From NCBI GenBank assembly GCA_902764825.1, contig CACWXL010000010.1, forward strand, positions 1-61,116: DNA of 61,116 nt, given 5' to 3'. Below the pieces are notes generated by a model, which was given only the letters and a program-made list of their open reading frames with translations, made no database searches and had not been told where the DNA came from. Shown here in pieces: positions 25,298 through 32,960 of this stretch (position 1 is its first letter; each line of letters begins with the position of its first letter). This DNA comes from Oscillospiraceae bacterium (GTDB taxonomy: Bacteria; Bacillota; Clostridia; Saccharofermentanales; Saccharofermentanaceae). The position numbers and the translations under genes were made by a program.

Positions 25298-26926
25298 ATG
25301 AGGAAAAGAAACAAAAAAGCGATAATCATCACGGCTTTATTAATGCTTATCGGGGTTTTGCTGGTGTTGGCAGGATTTTTCGGAGGCTGGATCGTGGGGC
25401 TCTTCAAAAAGGATTTTGACTGCTGGAACATAAGCAAGGAAGATCTCGGCAAGAGCTACAAGACTGACATCAAGGTCGATTACGATGATCTGGATATTAA
25501 GAATTCGGCGCTGCAGAATTTTGGCGACCAGGAGAGGGTTGCAATGATCCTTCTGGACCTTTCAGCTCTCAGCGAGAAAGACAGGAATCTTTACTATTCG
25601 AAGATCGGACAGCATATAACCATTGAGGGCAGGTTAAGAGCTTTAGGTGATGCTGAATACAATGAAGTCGCCGAGAGTATGTACAGGCAATACGATTATA
25701 TTTACTACAACAAAGTTGAAGACGGATCCTGGGCAGGCAGAACATTAGAGCAATTCCATGAGAGACTGATAACGGAATTATTGCCGGTGCTGCCTTACTG
25801 CTTCAAAGTAACTTCTGTCAGGGCATTTAACTGGATGCCTTTCATTCCAGCCGGTGCAATTCTTTTCCTGCTCTCACTGATAGTAGAGATCTGCTTTGTT
25901 TTCAAGCTTAAGAAAAGGATCGTCCTGCCCGTTGTTTACGGACTTATCATCATCGTTCCTTCCGTCATGCTCTTTAATCACATCAGGACCATGCTGACGG
26001 TAAAGAAAGCGGGCGATGGTCTATACACAATGAAGAATCTCGAATGCACAGATACTGACGGCATGCTCGGTTCTGATTCTGCGTCCATCGAAGAACTTCT
26101 CGACTGGATCTTCAATAACCATCTATATGGGATCAGGCCGCGCTTTGAATTGGAGAAATCCGGCTGTGCGGCTTTTGCGGCTGTAACACCTGAAGGCAAG
26201 CATCTTTTCGGACGCAATTTTGATTATCCGGAGACAGACACCTTGCTCGTATATTCACATCCCGAAGGCTGCTACGAATCTATAGGTGTTGCTGATCTCG
26301 GTGTTTTCGGTGTCAGCCGGAATTATCCTATAAGTCCTGATTCTCCTTTGGGCAGACTCTTGATGGTCATTACTCCTTATGTGATCGTGGACGGCATGAA
26401 CGAGAAAGGCGTAGGCGCAGGGATCCTGGAGCTGAATATCGAAGGGGTGCATCAGGATAACGGTAAGCCTGATCTTCTGATCTACTGCGCAGTTAGAGCG
26501 ATCCTCGATAAATGCGCATCGGTTGACGAGGCGCTTGAACTGCTCGGCTCATACGATATGCATTCGCCTGATGGCGTAACATACCATCTCTTCATCACGG
26601 ACAGGACCGGCAGATATGTTGTTGTCGAATGGCTTGATAATGAGATGGTCGTAGTAGAACATCCCTGCTGCACCAACAGTGTTATTGCACCCGGAGAACA
26701 TTACAACAAAGGCTTGCCTGACGGCAGGCTTCCAACAATGGAAGAATGCCTGGGCGACAGCCGGAAAGCCACGGAAGAACAGGCTATGGAACTGCTCGGC
26801 AAGGTCAAGAACAAAACCATAACCGAATGGTCATGTGTCTATAATCTTGAAGATTTTACCGTCAGCATCTGCCTCGATGCCGATTATACGAAGGTTTACA
26901 CGTTCAGCGCAAAAGATCTGAAGTGA
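25298..26926 (+). CDS. Membrane-anchored Ntn hydrolase (linear-amide C-N hydrolase family)
   Basis: 542 aa from the ATG at 25298 (GGGGT upstream). Transmembrane helices at ~8-30, ~178-200 and ~206-228 place the C-terminal domain outside the cell if the N-terminus is inside. The C-terminal domain begins at the likely nucleophile Cys290 (EKSGCAAFAA) followed by KHLFGRNFDYPE, VDGMNEKGVGAGI and YHLFITDRTGRYVVVEW. This matches penicillin V acylase/bile-salt-hydrolase/AAT-type Ntn hydrolases, which cleave linear amides. Such enzymes often remove a propeptide before the Cys; here that would release the enzyme from the membrane. A lipoprotein gene follows 16 bases later. Substrate unknown. Confidence 0.8.
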   Translation: MRKRNKKAIIITALLMLIGVLLVLAGFFGGWIVGLFKKDFDCWNISKEDLGKSYKTDIKVDYDDLDIKNSALQNFGDQERVAMILLDLSALSEKDRNLYYSKIGQHITIEGRLRALGDAEYNEVAESMYRQYDYIYYNKVEDGSWAGRTLEQFHERLITELLPVLPYCFKVTSVRAFNWMPFIPAGAILFLLSLIVEICFVFKLKKRIVLPVVYGLIIIVPSVMLFNHIRTMLTVKKAGDGLYTMKNLECTDTDGMLGSDSASIEELLDWIFNNHLYGIRPRFELEKSGCAAFAAVTPEGKHLFGRNFDYPETDTLLVYSHPEGCYESIGVADLGVFGVSRNYPISPDSPLGRLLMVITPYVIVDGMNEKGVGAGILELNIEGVHQDNGKPDLLIYCAVRAILDKCASVDEALELLGSYDMHSPDGVTYHLFITDRTGRYVVVEWLDNEMVVVEHPCCTNSVIAPGEHYNKGLPDGRLPTMEECLGDSRKATEEQAMELLGKVKNKTITEWSCVYNLEDFTVSICLDADYTKVYTFSAKDLK

Positions 26927-26942
26927 TCCGGGGAGGGATAAT

Positions 26943-28103
26943 ATGAAGAAAGTGATCGCAGCGTTACTTACCGCAATCCTTGTTCTTACTAATGCTGCCT
27001 GCAGCAACAAGCCTGAGAACGAGTCTGATACGAGCATTTCTGAGACATCAGGAACTATATCTGCCACGGCTTCGAATACGACTGAGACATCAGAGACCGG
27101 AACATCTGAAACAACAGAAGATCCCGACGGTAATTACTATGGACCTGCGAGGGAAACCGAAGCAGCCGAATATGGCAGCAGTGAGGTCGCTGACCTTTGT
27201 GAATTCATGCAGAGCATTACAGGCAAGAAAGTATACATGACTGCAGCGTTGGTTGAGGACTACTATGAGAAGTCTTTCGAGAGCTCATATATGGGCTGGA
27301 TGACCTCTTATGAAGAGGATCCGAAGGGCGAGAATTTCTACAATTACGATTACAATATGTATCCTGTAACAAAAGGCAGCCTTACGTTCAACAGATTTTT
27401 CTTTACTGCCAATCAGGAACACGGCTGTGTTCACACGGTAAAGTTCACTAATTCTAATGACCAGAGAGAAACTTCAACATTTGAAACGGACTTTACGCTT
27501 GAAGAAATGCAGCAATACTACACGCGCCTTGAAAAAGAACTCACGCTGGTCTTCGGAGATCCGGTCAAAAAAGGACCGCTGAAAAACGGAAAGAATGCTA
27601 TGGCTTATGCCGAATACGCTGAAGTTAACGGCTGCACGTTCAGGGTCGATTTCTATCCGGGGTTCGATGAATACAGTACGGTCTCCATAACGTGCACCAA
27701 CAGTACTGAGCGAAAGCATTTCATGCTGGGTCCTAAGGCTGAAGAAGCCCAAGAAACGGATGCCGACGGTTGGGTTGACATTGGAGACAATTACTATAAA
27801 GAAGCAGGCAAAGATGACATCGTTACTGATCAGGAGACCGGCAGAAGATATGTGAAGAACCAGCTTCTTATCAGTTGTACCATGGGCACTCCCAACGACA
27901 AGGAAAAGATACAAAAGATATGCGAAGAATTAGATGCCGAGATCGTCGGTTATATTGAGATCACAAGCGATTTCCAGATCGAGTTCAAACAGGATAAGAC
28001 TTATGAAGAGCTCATGAAGATCGCCAAGGAACTCGAAGAGAAATACTATTACATAATAAGCGTGACGCTTAATTATGCGATGAGTTACGGCGTGAATGAC
28101 TGA
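26943..28103 (+). CDS. Lipoprotein of unknown function
   Basis: 386 aa. Lipoprotein signal with NAAC (Cys20), then a ~45-residue Ser/Thr/Glu-rich linker (SETSGTISATASNTTETSE...). The remainder is a soluble surface domain with LEEMQQYYTRLEKELTLVFG and no motif I can name. It follows the Ntn hydrolase gene by 16 bases on the same strand, so both likely act at the outer face of the membrane. It ends 25 bases from the convergent gene at 28129. Confidence 0.7.
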   Translation: MKKVIAALLTAILVLTNAACSNKPENESDTSISETSGTISATASNTTETSETGTSETTEDPDGNYYGPARETEAAEYGSSEVADLCEFMQSITGKKVYMTAALVEDYYEKSFESSYMGWMTSYEEDPKGENFYNYDYNMYPVTKGSLTFNRFFFTANQEHGCVHTVKFTNSNDQRETSTFETDFTLEEMQQYYTRLEKELTLVFGDPVKKGPLKNGKNAMAYAEYAEVNGCTFRVDFYPGFDEYSTVSITCTNSTERKHFMLGPKAEEAQETDADGWVDIGDNYYKEAGKDDIVTDQETGRRYVKNQLLISCTMGTPNDKEKIQKICEELDAEIVGYIEITSDFQIEFKQDKTYEELMKIAKELEEKYYYIISVTLNYAMSYGVND

Positions 28104-28128
28104 GAATGGCCCAAGCCCGGACGAGCTC

Positions 28129-28767
28129 TTAATTCTTCATCCTGATCCAGGCAAAGAAGAAGATTATCGTTAAGAGCGCACAGACGCCTCCGAACGTGAG
28201 CGTCGAATACTTATTTGCCATATCGTAATATACGACATTAGGCACTAATGTCTTCTCAGCGTCTGCCCGGGAAAAACCTAAGCTCTGCAGATATTGCAAG
28301 GCACTTTCCCTAAGATCATTGCCCATCGTGTGAGCATATCCGTCCACATGAATGGGTGTTGCCGGATCTGTAGCCGAATGGGTGAATCTCTTCTTTGTGA
28401 CGGATGTAAGTTTATACCATGCAGAAGAGTCTTTGGATTCGATCCTTACAACGAGTGCCTGCTCGATATATTGCGGATCAGAATTGTTATCGAATTTCGG
28501 GACAATGTAATAGCGGGCTTTGCCATAGTCAAAGTATCCCCAGGCAGAATAAGTACTGCCGGAAATGCGGGTGTAATCACCTATGGAATTGTAATCAGCA
28601 TTCGGGAAACTCAGATCGACCTTCGAGAAATCCCCGATTACAAATCTGGAGCCGAAGAAAAGCCCGATCGCTGCAAGTATAAATGAAGTAATAAATCCGA
28701 ATAAAAGAGCTTCCTTTGGTCTTTCAATGATTAATCTGATCAATCGGAAAAAACTGCGTGGACTCAT
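28129..28767 (-). CDS. Membrane protein of unknown function, two transmembrane segments
   Basis: 212 aa. Helix at ~19-42 after a basic N-terminus, then a ~140-residue extracytoplasmic domain with many Tyr and Asp (SAWGYFDYGKARYYIVP), and a second helix at ~188-208 near the C-terminus, which ends in WIRMKN. A GGGGGTG box precedes the ATG. Similar two-helix, domain-in-between proteins are frequent in Clostridia without known function. It is convergent with the lipoprotein gene at 26943. Confidence 0.65.
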   Translation of the reverse strand: MSPRSFFRLIRLIIERPKEALLFGFITSFILAAIGLFFGSRFVIGDFSKVDLSFPNADYNSIGDYTRISGSTYSAWGYFDYGKARYYIVPKFDNNSDPQYIEQALVVRIESKDSSAWYKLTSVTKKRFTHSATDPATPIHVDGYAHTMGNDLRESALQYLQSLGFSRADAEKTLVPNVVYYDMANKYSTLTFGGVCALLTIIFFFAWIRMKN

Positions 28768-28886
28768 AACAACACCCCCGTCTGCGCGTTATGCGAAAAC
28801 TCCAAACCAACAGGAACAGTATAGCATTAGAAATATCAAAAAATCATTATTTCCATGCTATAAATCCCATCAAGAAAAGTTGATTA

Positions 28887-28967
28887 TTTTACTTTATCCC
28901 TGGTTTTTTTACTTTATCCCTGAGTTTTGGAAAAACAATTGATATGACAACCCGGTTTATGTATCGT
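28887..28967 (+). promoter_or_regulatory. Promoter with paired upstream direct repeats
   Basis: TTTTACTTTATCCCTG occurs at 28887-28902 and again at 28907-28922, a 20-bp period (about two helical turns). Seventeen bases further on is TTGATA (28939-28944), a 17-bp spacer, and TATCGT (28962-28967), a reasonable sigma-A promoter for the gene at 29028. Direct repeats just upstream of -35 fit an activator dimer. No regulator gene is adjacent. Confidence 0.55.
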
Positions 28968-29027
28968 TTGCGAAGGATATGTGAGTTCAAGCAACCACAT
29001 AAAAATAATTATATGGAGGATATGTTT

Positions 29028-29465
29028 ATGAAAACAAACATCATCAAAAAAGTAGTATCGGTATTAGCATGTGTCAGCATACTGGCGGGCTGCGCGGTAA
29101 TGAGCAACGCTGCTGGTGGTTCGGGAGCACCAAAATACTGGTTCAATTTATATGATAAAAACGTCAGTCTTGATGTTGGTTCTAAAAAGTCAAAAGATAT
29201 GTTCAATTATAAGGACGGTTATAATTGGTATTTGTATAAGTATTCTGTTTCTTATGTACATTTTTCAGGATGTGCGACAGGCGCATATTTGCCTGGAATG
29301 AAAGTGAGAGTTGGCAGTCAAAATATATGTGATGTTAACACGTCAAAATATTGGGGACCATACACAATTTCTGATACTAATACCAGCAGGACATATAAAC
29401 TTTATAATGGCGCTAAGAAAGATGTAGGAATTAAAATTCATTTTTATGTCGGTGAGTATTATTGA
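29028..29465 (+). CDS. Small secreted or lipid-anchored protein, unknown family
   Basis: 145 aa from the ATG at 29028, 8 bases after GGAGG (earlier in-frame ATGs have worse spacing). A signal peptide runs to LAGC (Cys ~22, perfect lipobox), though SNAAG could also be cut by signal peptidase I. The mature part is Tyr/Lys/Gly-rich (WYLYKYSVSYVHFSG) with only two further Cys, which might form a disulfide, and ends in IHFYVGEYY. No family recognised; a bacteriocin-like or adhesin-like role is conceivable but unproven. Base composition is AT-rich compared with the flanking regions. A strong hairpin follows. Confidence 0.7.
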   Translation: MKTNIIKKVVSVLACVSILAGCAVMSNAAGGSGAPKYWFNLYDKNVSLDVGSKKSKDMFNYKDGYNWYLYKYSVSYVHFSGCATGAYLPGMKVRVGSQNICDVNTSKYWGPYTISDTNTSRTYKLYNGAKKDVGIKIHFYVGEYY

Positions 29466-29481
29466 TCTTTGAATAATTAAG

Positions 29482-29514
29482 TGCCTTGTCCTGTAGACCA
29501 TATAGGACAAGGCA
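29482..29514 (+). terminator. Hairpin between the secreted protein gene and its downstream lipoprotein
   Basis: TGCCTTGTCCT (29482-29492) is perfectly complementary to AGGACAAGGCA (29504-29514). The following bases (TAACTATTATAATTT) are only partly U-rich, so it may be a leaky terminator or an RNA-stabilising element that favours the upstream gene. Confidence 0.6.
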
Positions 29515-29541
29515 TAACTATTATAATTTAATGGGGAAAAT

Positions 29542-31710
29542 ATGAATAGCAAAGTATTAAGATCTGTAGTCTCTATAGCATTAGCTGCATCATTTGTTAT
29601 GGGTACATGTGCCTGCAACAAGAGTAACGAGTCAGTCAGCACTGACAGTTACTGGTATGGCTGCAGTTCATTCAGAGTGCCTGCTGTTGAGGGTTACAGA
29701 CAGGGCATGCGTTCTAACATTTATTCTGACGGTTACTATTATCTGACAGTATATGGGGAGAAGGTAGACGAAAAGACAGATGGTCCGGAAGAGTATTACA
29801 GACTATATAAGATCGATTCTGACGGCAATGAAGTAAGTAATGTTTCATTGCCCGTTAAGTGTGCTCATTCGGGCAATCAGGCAGCAATTGAAAACTACAG
29901 ATTGTATTGTTCGGATCAGAGTTCCAATACCGATTATGTGATCGATATTAACAGCGGGGAAATTATTACCGAAGAGAACACTGACGAAATAACTCTGGGT
30001 TTTTATTCTGTTGATGAAGGCTATGTGAAAATGACTGCAGGCAGTCTTACACGTTATTCCAAAGATGGAACTGAGTCCGGCCGCATAAACAGAAATGAAA
30101 TCGCCGATGCCATCTCGTTCTATCAAAAGGATGGAACGAATTACCTCATAGCGAACAAAAGTGGAAAGATAATCTGTTATGAAGCAGATTTCAATAAGAG
30201 CAGACTGGAGAAGGTTTTGGAGAGCAGCGTCGGTGATCTGCAGGACTTTGAAATAAATAACGGTGTTTTCTTTTCTGACAAAGGCGTTTATTACATTGAT
30301 ACCAAGTCAAAGATGCTTATGCCTGTTACAGAATGGAATTATGTTGATATTAAGCCGGCGTATAAGATGACGCGTTATGAAGCAAATCTGGCTTATGACA
30401 ACTTAAGATTCGGCAGACTGTATGCATATGACGATTCCGAGATCGAACTGATCATTTTCAATAATCTGCCTGCAGAGAATAATGCCAACAAAAAAGTAAT
30501 AACTATAGGCGGATATGGTGTTGATTTTTCCGTGGCGATTAAATGGGCAGTTTATAGATTTAACACTTCACAGAATGAATACAGAGTATTTCTGGATGAC
30601 TATTGGAATGAGTATGCATACGGATCCGGCATTGAGGCACAGTCGCAGATAGCCAAACTGATAAAGCATTTTAGTGAAGGCGGCGCTCCGGATATATTCT
30701 ATGGAGCAAATTTCGACTACAGGTATATGTACAATGCCGGGTTGGTAACAGACATGATGCCGTTCATGGAAAAAGATCCGGATTTCAGTACGGATGATCT
30801 GCTCCCTTCGATAAAGGACACTTTAGTCAAAAACGGGGTTTGTTATCAGATTTTCCCGGCATTTTATTTCGATGGTGATTTCGGCCGCAAGGCGGATTTT
30901 AGCGAAGAAAACATAACTTATAAGCAGGTTGATGAGCTTGCCCAAAAGAAAAATATACCGGTCAGAGGTGATATGGAGGCAGCAGAGTATGCTGATCAGA
31001 TCATTCGCTATTCACTGGGAGATTTGGTGGACAACTCAACCGGTGCGCATATAGTATCTGAAGAACAATTAAAAGAAATAGTCGAGTATTCTGTTAAATA
31101 CGGCATTTCATTTGGCGGAATTGAGAATAGCATAGCTGACATGGATACAGTTCATAAGGGCATGCATTTGACATGCAGAAGGACTTATTTGGGCAATCTT
31201 TATGATCTGGCAGATATTGAGAGCAGCCTGAATGACAGTTTTGTTTATCTGGGATTCCCGTCCATTAACGGATCAGCCCGTGCTGCACAGACCGATGGTC
31301 TTGTGGCCATATCAAGCGACTCAAAATACAAGGAAGCCTGTTGGCAATTGATCAAATACATGCTGACAGATGAAGTCCAGGAGATCGAAATTATCTATGG
31401 GAATAATCCGGTAATAAACACTGTGTTTGAAGACCACTGCAAATATGCGGCTCATCCCGATTCGGTTTCTGATAATGAAGTTGTCTGGAAAAGCATAGTA
31501 AGAGGGAAGAAAGCCGTTCCCGGCTGGATCATTTTTGATTACCGTGAAATGGTCTTAAGCATTAATTCTGTGATCTCATATGATTGGGGCTTATATAACA
31601 TAATTTGTGATGAGGTCAACGCTTATTACTATCAGAACAAAAGCCCGGAGGCGATTGCTAAAACGTTCCAGTCCAGATTAGATCTTTACGTATCGGAGAA
31701 TTATAAATGA
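29542..31710 (+). CDS. Large fused solute-binding lipoprotein (paralogue 2)
   Basis: 722 aa. Lipobox around GTCAC (Cys23 or Cys25). Residues ~40-340 form the strand-rich N-terminal module, shorter than in the other two copies. Residues ~350-720 are a type 1 extracellular solute-binding domain: VDFSVAIKWAVYRFNTSQNEYR, GGAPDIFYGANFDYR, LGFPSINGSARAAQTDG and the C-terminal SPEAIAKTFQSRLDLYVSENYK region. It lies in an AT-rich operon, overlapping the following lipoprotein gene by ATGA (31707-31710). No transporter partner is present. GGGGAAA precedes the ATG. Confidence 0.8.
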   Translation: MNSKVLRSVVSIALAASFVMGTCACNKSNESVSTDSYWYGCSSFRVPAVEGYRQGMRSNIYSDGYYYLTVYGEKVDEKTDGPEEYYRLYKIDSDGNEVSNVSLPVKCAHSGNQAAIENYRLYCSDQSSNTDYVIDINSGEIITEENTDEITLGFYSVDEGYVKMTAGSLTRYSKDGTESGRINRNEIADAISFYQKDGTNYLIANKSGKIICYEADFNKSRLEKVLESSVGDLQDFEINNGVFFSDKGVYYIDTKSKMLMPVTEWNYVDIKPAYKMTRYEANLAYDNLRFGRLYAYDDSEIELIIFNNLPAENNANKKVITIGGYGVDFSVAIKWAVYRFNTSQNEYRVFLDDYWNEYAYGSGIEAQSQIAKLIKHFSEGGAPDIFYGANFDYRYMYNAGLVTDMMPFMEKDPDFSTDDLLPSIKDTLVKNGVCYQIFPAFYFDGDFGRKADFSEENITYKQVDELAQKKNIPVRGDMEAAEYADQIIRYSLGDLVDNSTGAHIVSEEQLKEIVEYSVKYGISFGGIENSIADMDTVHKGMHLTCRRTYLGNLYDLADIESSLNDSFVYLGFPSINGSARAAQTDGLVAISSDSKYKEACWQLIKYMLTDEVQEIEIIYGNNPVINTVFEDHCKYAAHPDSVSDNEVVWKSIVRGKKAVPGWIIFDYREMVLSINSVISYDWGLYNIICDEVNAYYYQNKSPEAIAKTFQSRLDLYVSENYK

Positions 31711-32912
31711 AGCATTTTGATAAAGTGAAAAGAACAGTCATCATTTTGGTGGTTTTATGTGCATTGATCGCACAAGGATGTTTTGATAACAATTCTGCAA
31801 ACCAGTCGCTTGCCGGAATTCCGTTATCCGGCAAAAATACAGAATCAACAGAATCATCTGCGGCAGATTCTGCAATATCCGGTGCTGACTATGAACAACT
31901 GCGGATTGAGACAGACAAGGATAATCACTTGTTTGTGATCAAATATACTAAGGCAGGCAAAGAGCATCAATTGGAAGGGAAACTGCTTACATATGATTAT
32001 CCCGATACTGCAAATGTTTACCGGATAATTCCTTCTTATGAAGATAAGAGCATCCTTTATAATCCGGTCGAAGGATGGACAGACTGTTGGTTTCAAGCGT
32101 ATTCGTCACTTACGTGCATAATAGGTCATAACAGTGAAACAGATACTGATGAGGTCTTATCCCGAGTTGAAAGAAACAGTGTAAATGATTCGATGGTAAG
32201 GCTTGATAATGCTGATTATAAGCAAATGGCAAAGATCAGATCGGCATTTCCCGAAGCGGTTTTTGGAGACTACACATTAAGATTCACATACCCGCCGACT
32301 AATACTGATCTTTATGGAATTAATTACATAAATCCTCAAAACAGAAGGGATAACATCCTGGACACTATTAAAGGAAGGTCTTTTGACTACTATATTACAA
32401 GGCGTGTTATAGATGGGATAACCGTCGGCTTGCCGGCGAATGCGGACTTTTTTTGCTTGCGTTACGATAAAGCAATGAAGCAGACAACTATTATTGATAA
32501 TGAGCAATATATTGAGTTCTATGACGGCAAGGATATCTATGAAGTGCATTGCTATATAGCTAACGAGAAAGACACTGAAGTCTATTTGAAGAGCAAACCG
32601 GTCATATCCGTTGAACAGGCATTTGATAAGGCCAAACCAATAATAATCGACCGGTTATCAGAGAACAAAGAGACACATATATATGCCACCGAACTGGTCT
32701 ACTTTGTGGTCACTGTCTATGATATGAGCAATGAGAACTTTAGTGATGAAAAAACCACAAGTGATACTTATGAAAAATATCTTTATCCGTTCTGGGTATT
32801 CTATATGCATTCAAATTATAAAGCTATGGGCTTAGACAGCGCGGACAGAGATCCTGTTATCGTAAATGCAATTACAGGAGAAGCCATTGATCCATGCGTC
32901 ATTAATTATTAA
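31707..32912 (+). CDS. Lipoprotein with PepSY-like features, unknown function
   Basis: 401 aa. Signal sequence VIILVVLCALIAQGC (Cys25, slightly atypical lipobox), a Ser/Thr-rich linker and a soluble domain. The C-terminal part reads ISVEQAFDKAKPII ... LYPFWVFYMHSN ... PVIVNAITGEAIDP, which resembles two-lobed PepSY/YcdB-like domains. It is translationally coupled to the fused binding protein upstream, so the two are likely partners at the cell surface. Codon usage is AT-rich as in its operon. No catalytic motif seen. Confidence 0.7.
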   Translation: MKHFDKVKRTVIILVVLCALIAQGCFDNNSANQSLAGIPLSGKNTESTESSAADSAISGADYEQLRIETDKDNHLFVIKYTKAGKEHQLEGKLLTYDYPDTANVYRIIPSYEDKSILYNPVEGWTDCWFQAYSSLTCIIGHNSETDTDEVLSRVERNSVNDSMVRLDNADYKQMAKIRSAFPEAVFGDYTLRFTYPPTNTDLYGINYINPQNRRDNILDTIKGRSFDYYITRRVIDGITVGLPANADFFCLRYDKAMKQTTIIDNEQYIEFYDGKDIYEVHCYIANEKDTEVYLKSKPVISVEQAFDKAKPIIIDRLSENKETHIYATELVYFVVTVYDMSNENFSDEKTTSDTYEKYLYPFWVFYMHSNYKAMGLDSADRDPVIVNAITGEAIDPCVINY

Positions 32913-32960
32913 TACAGCAATAATTAACGGCGCATGAAGACTTCAGGCTAATGGTTGATA

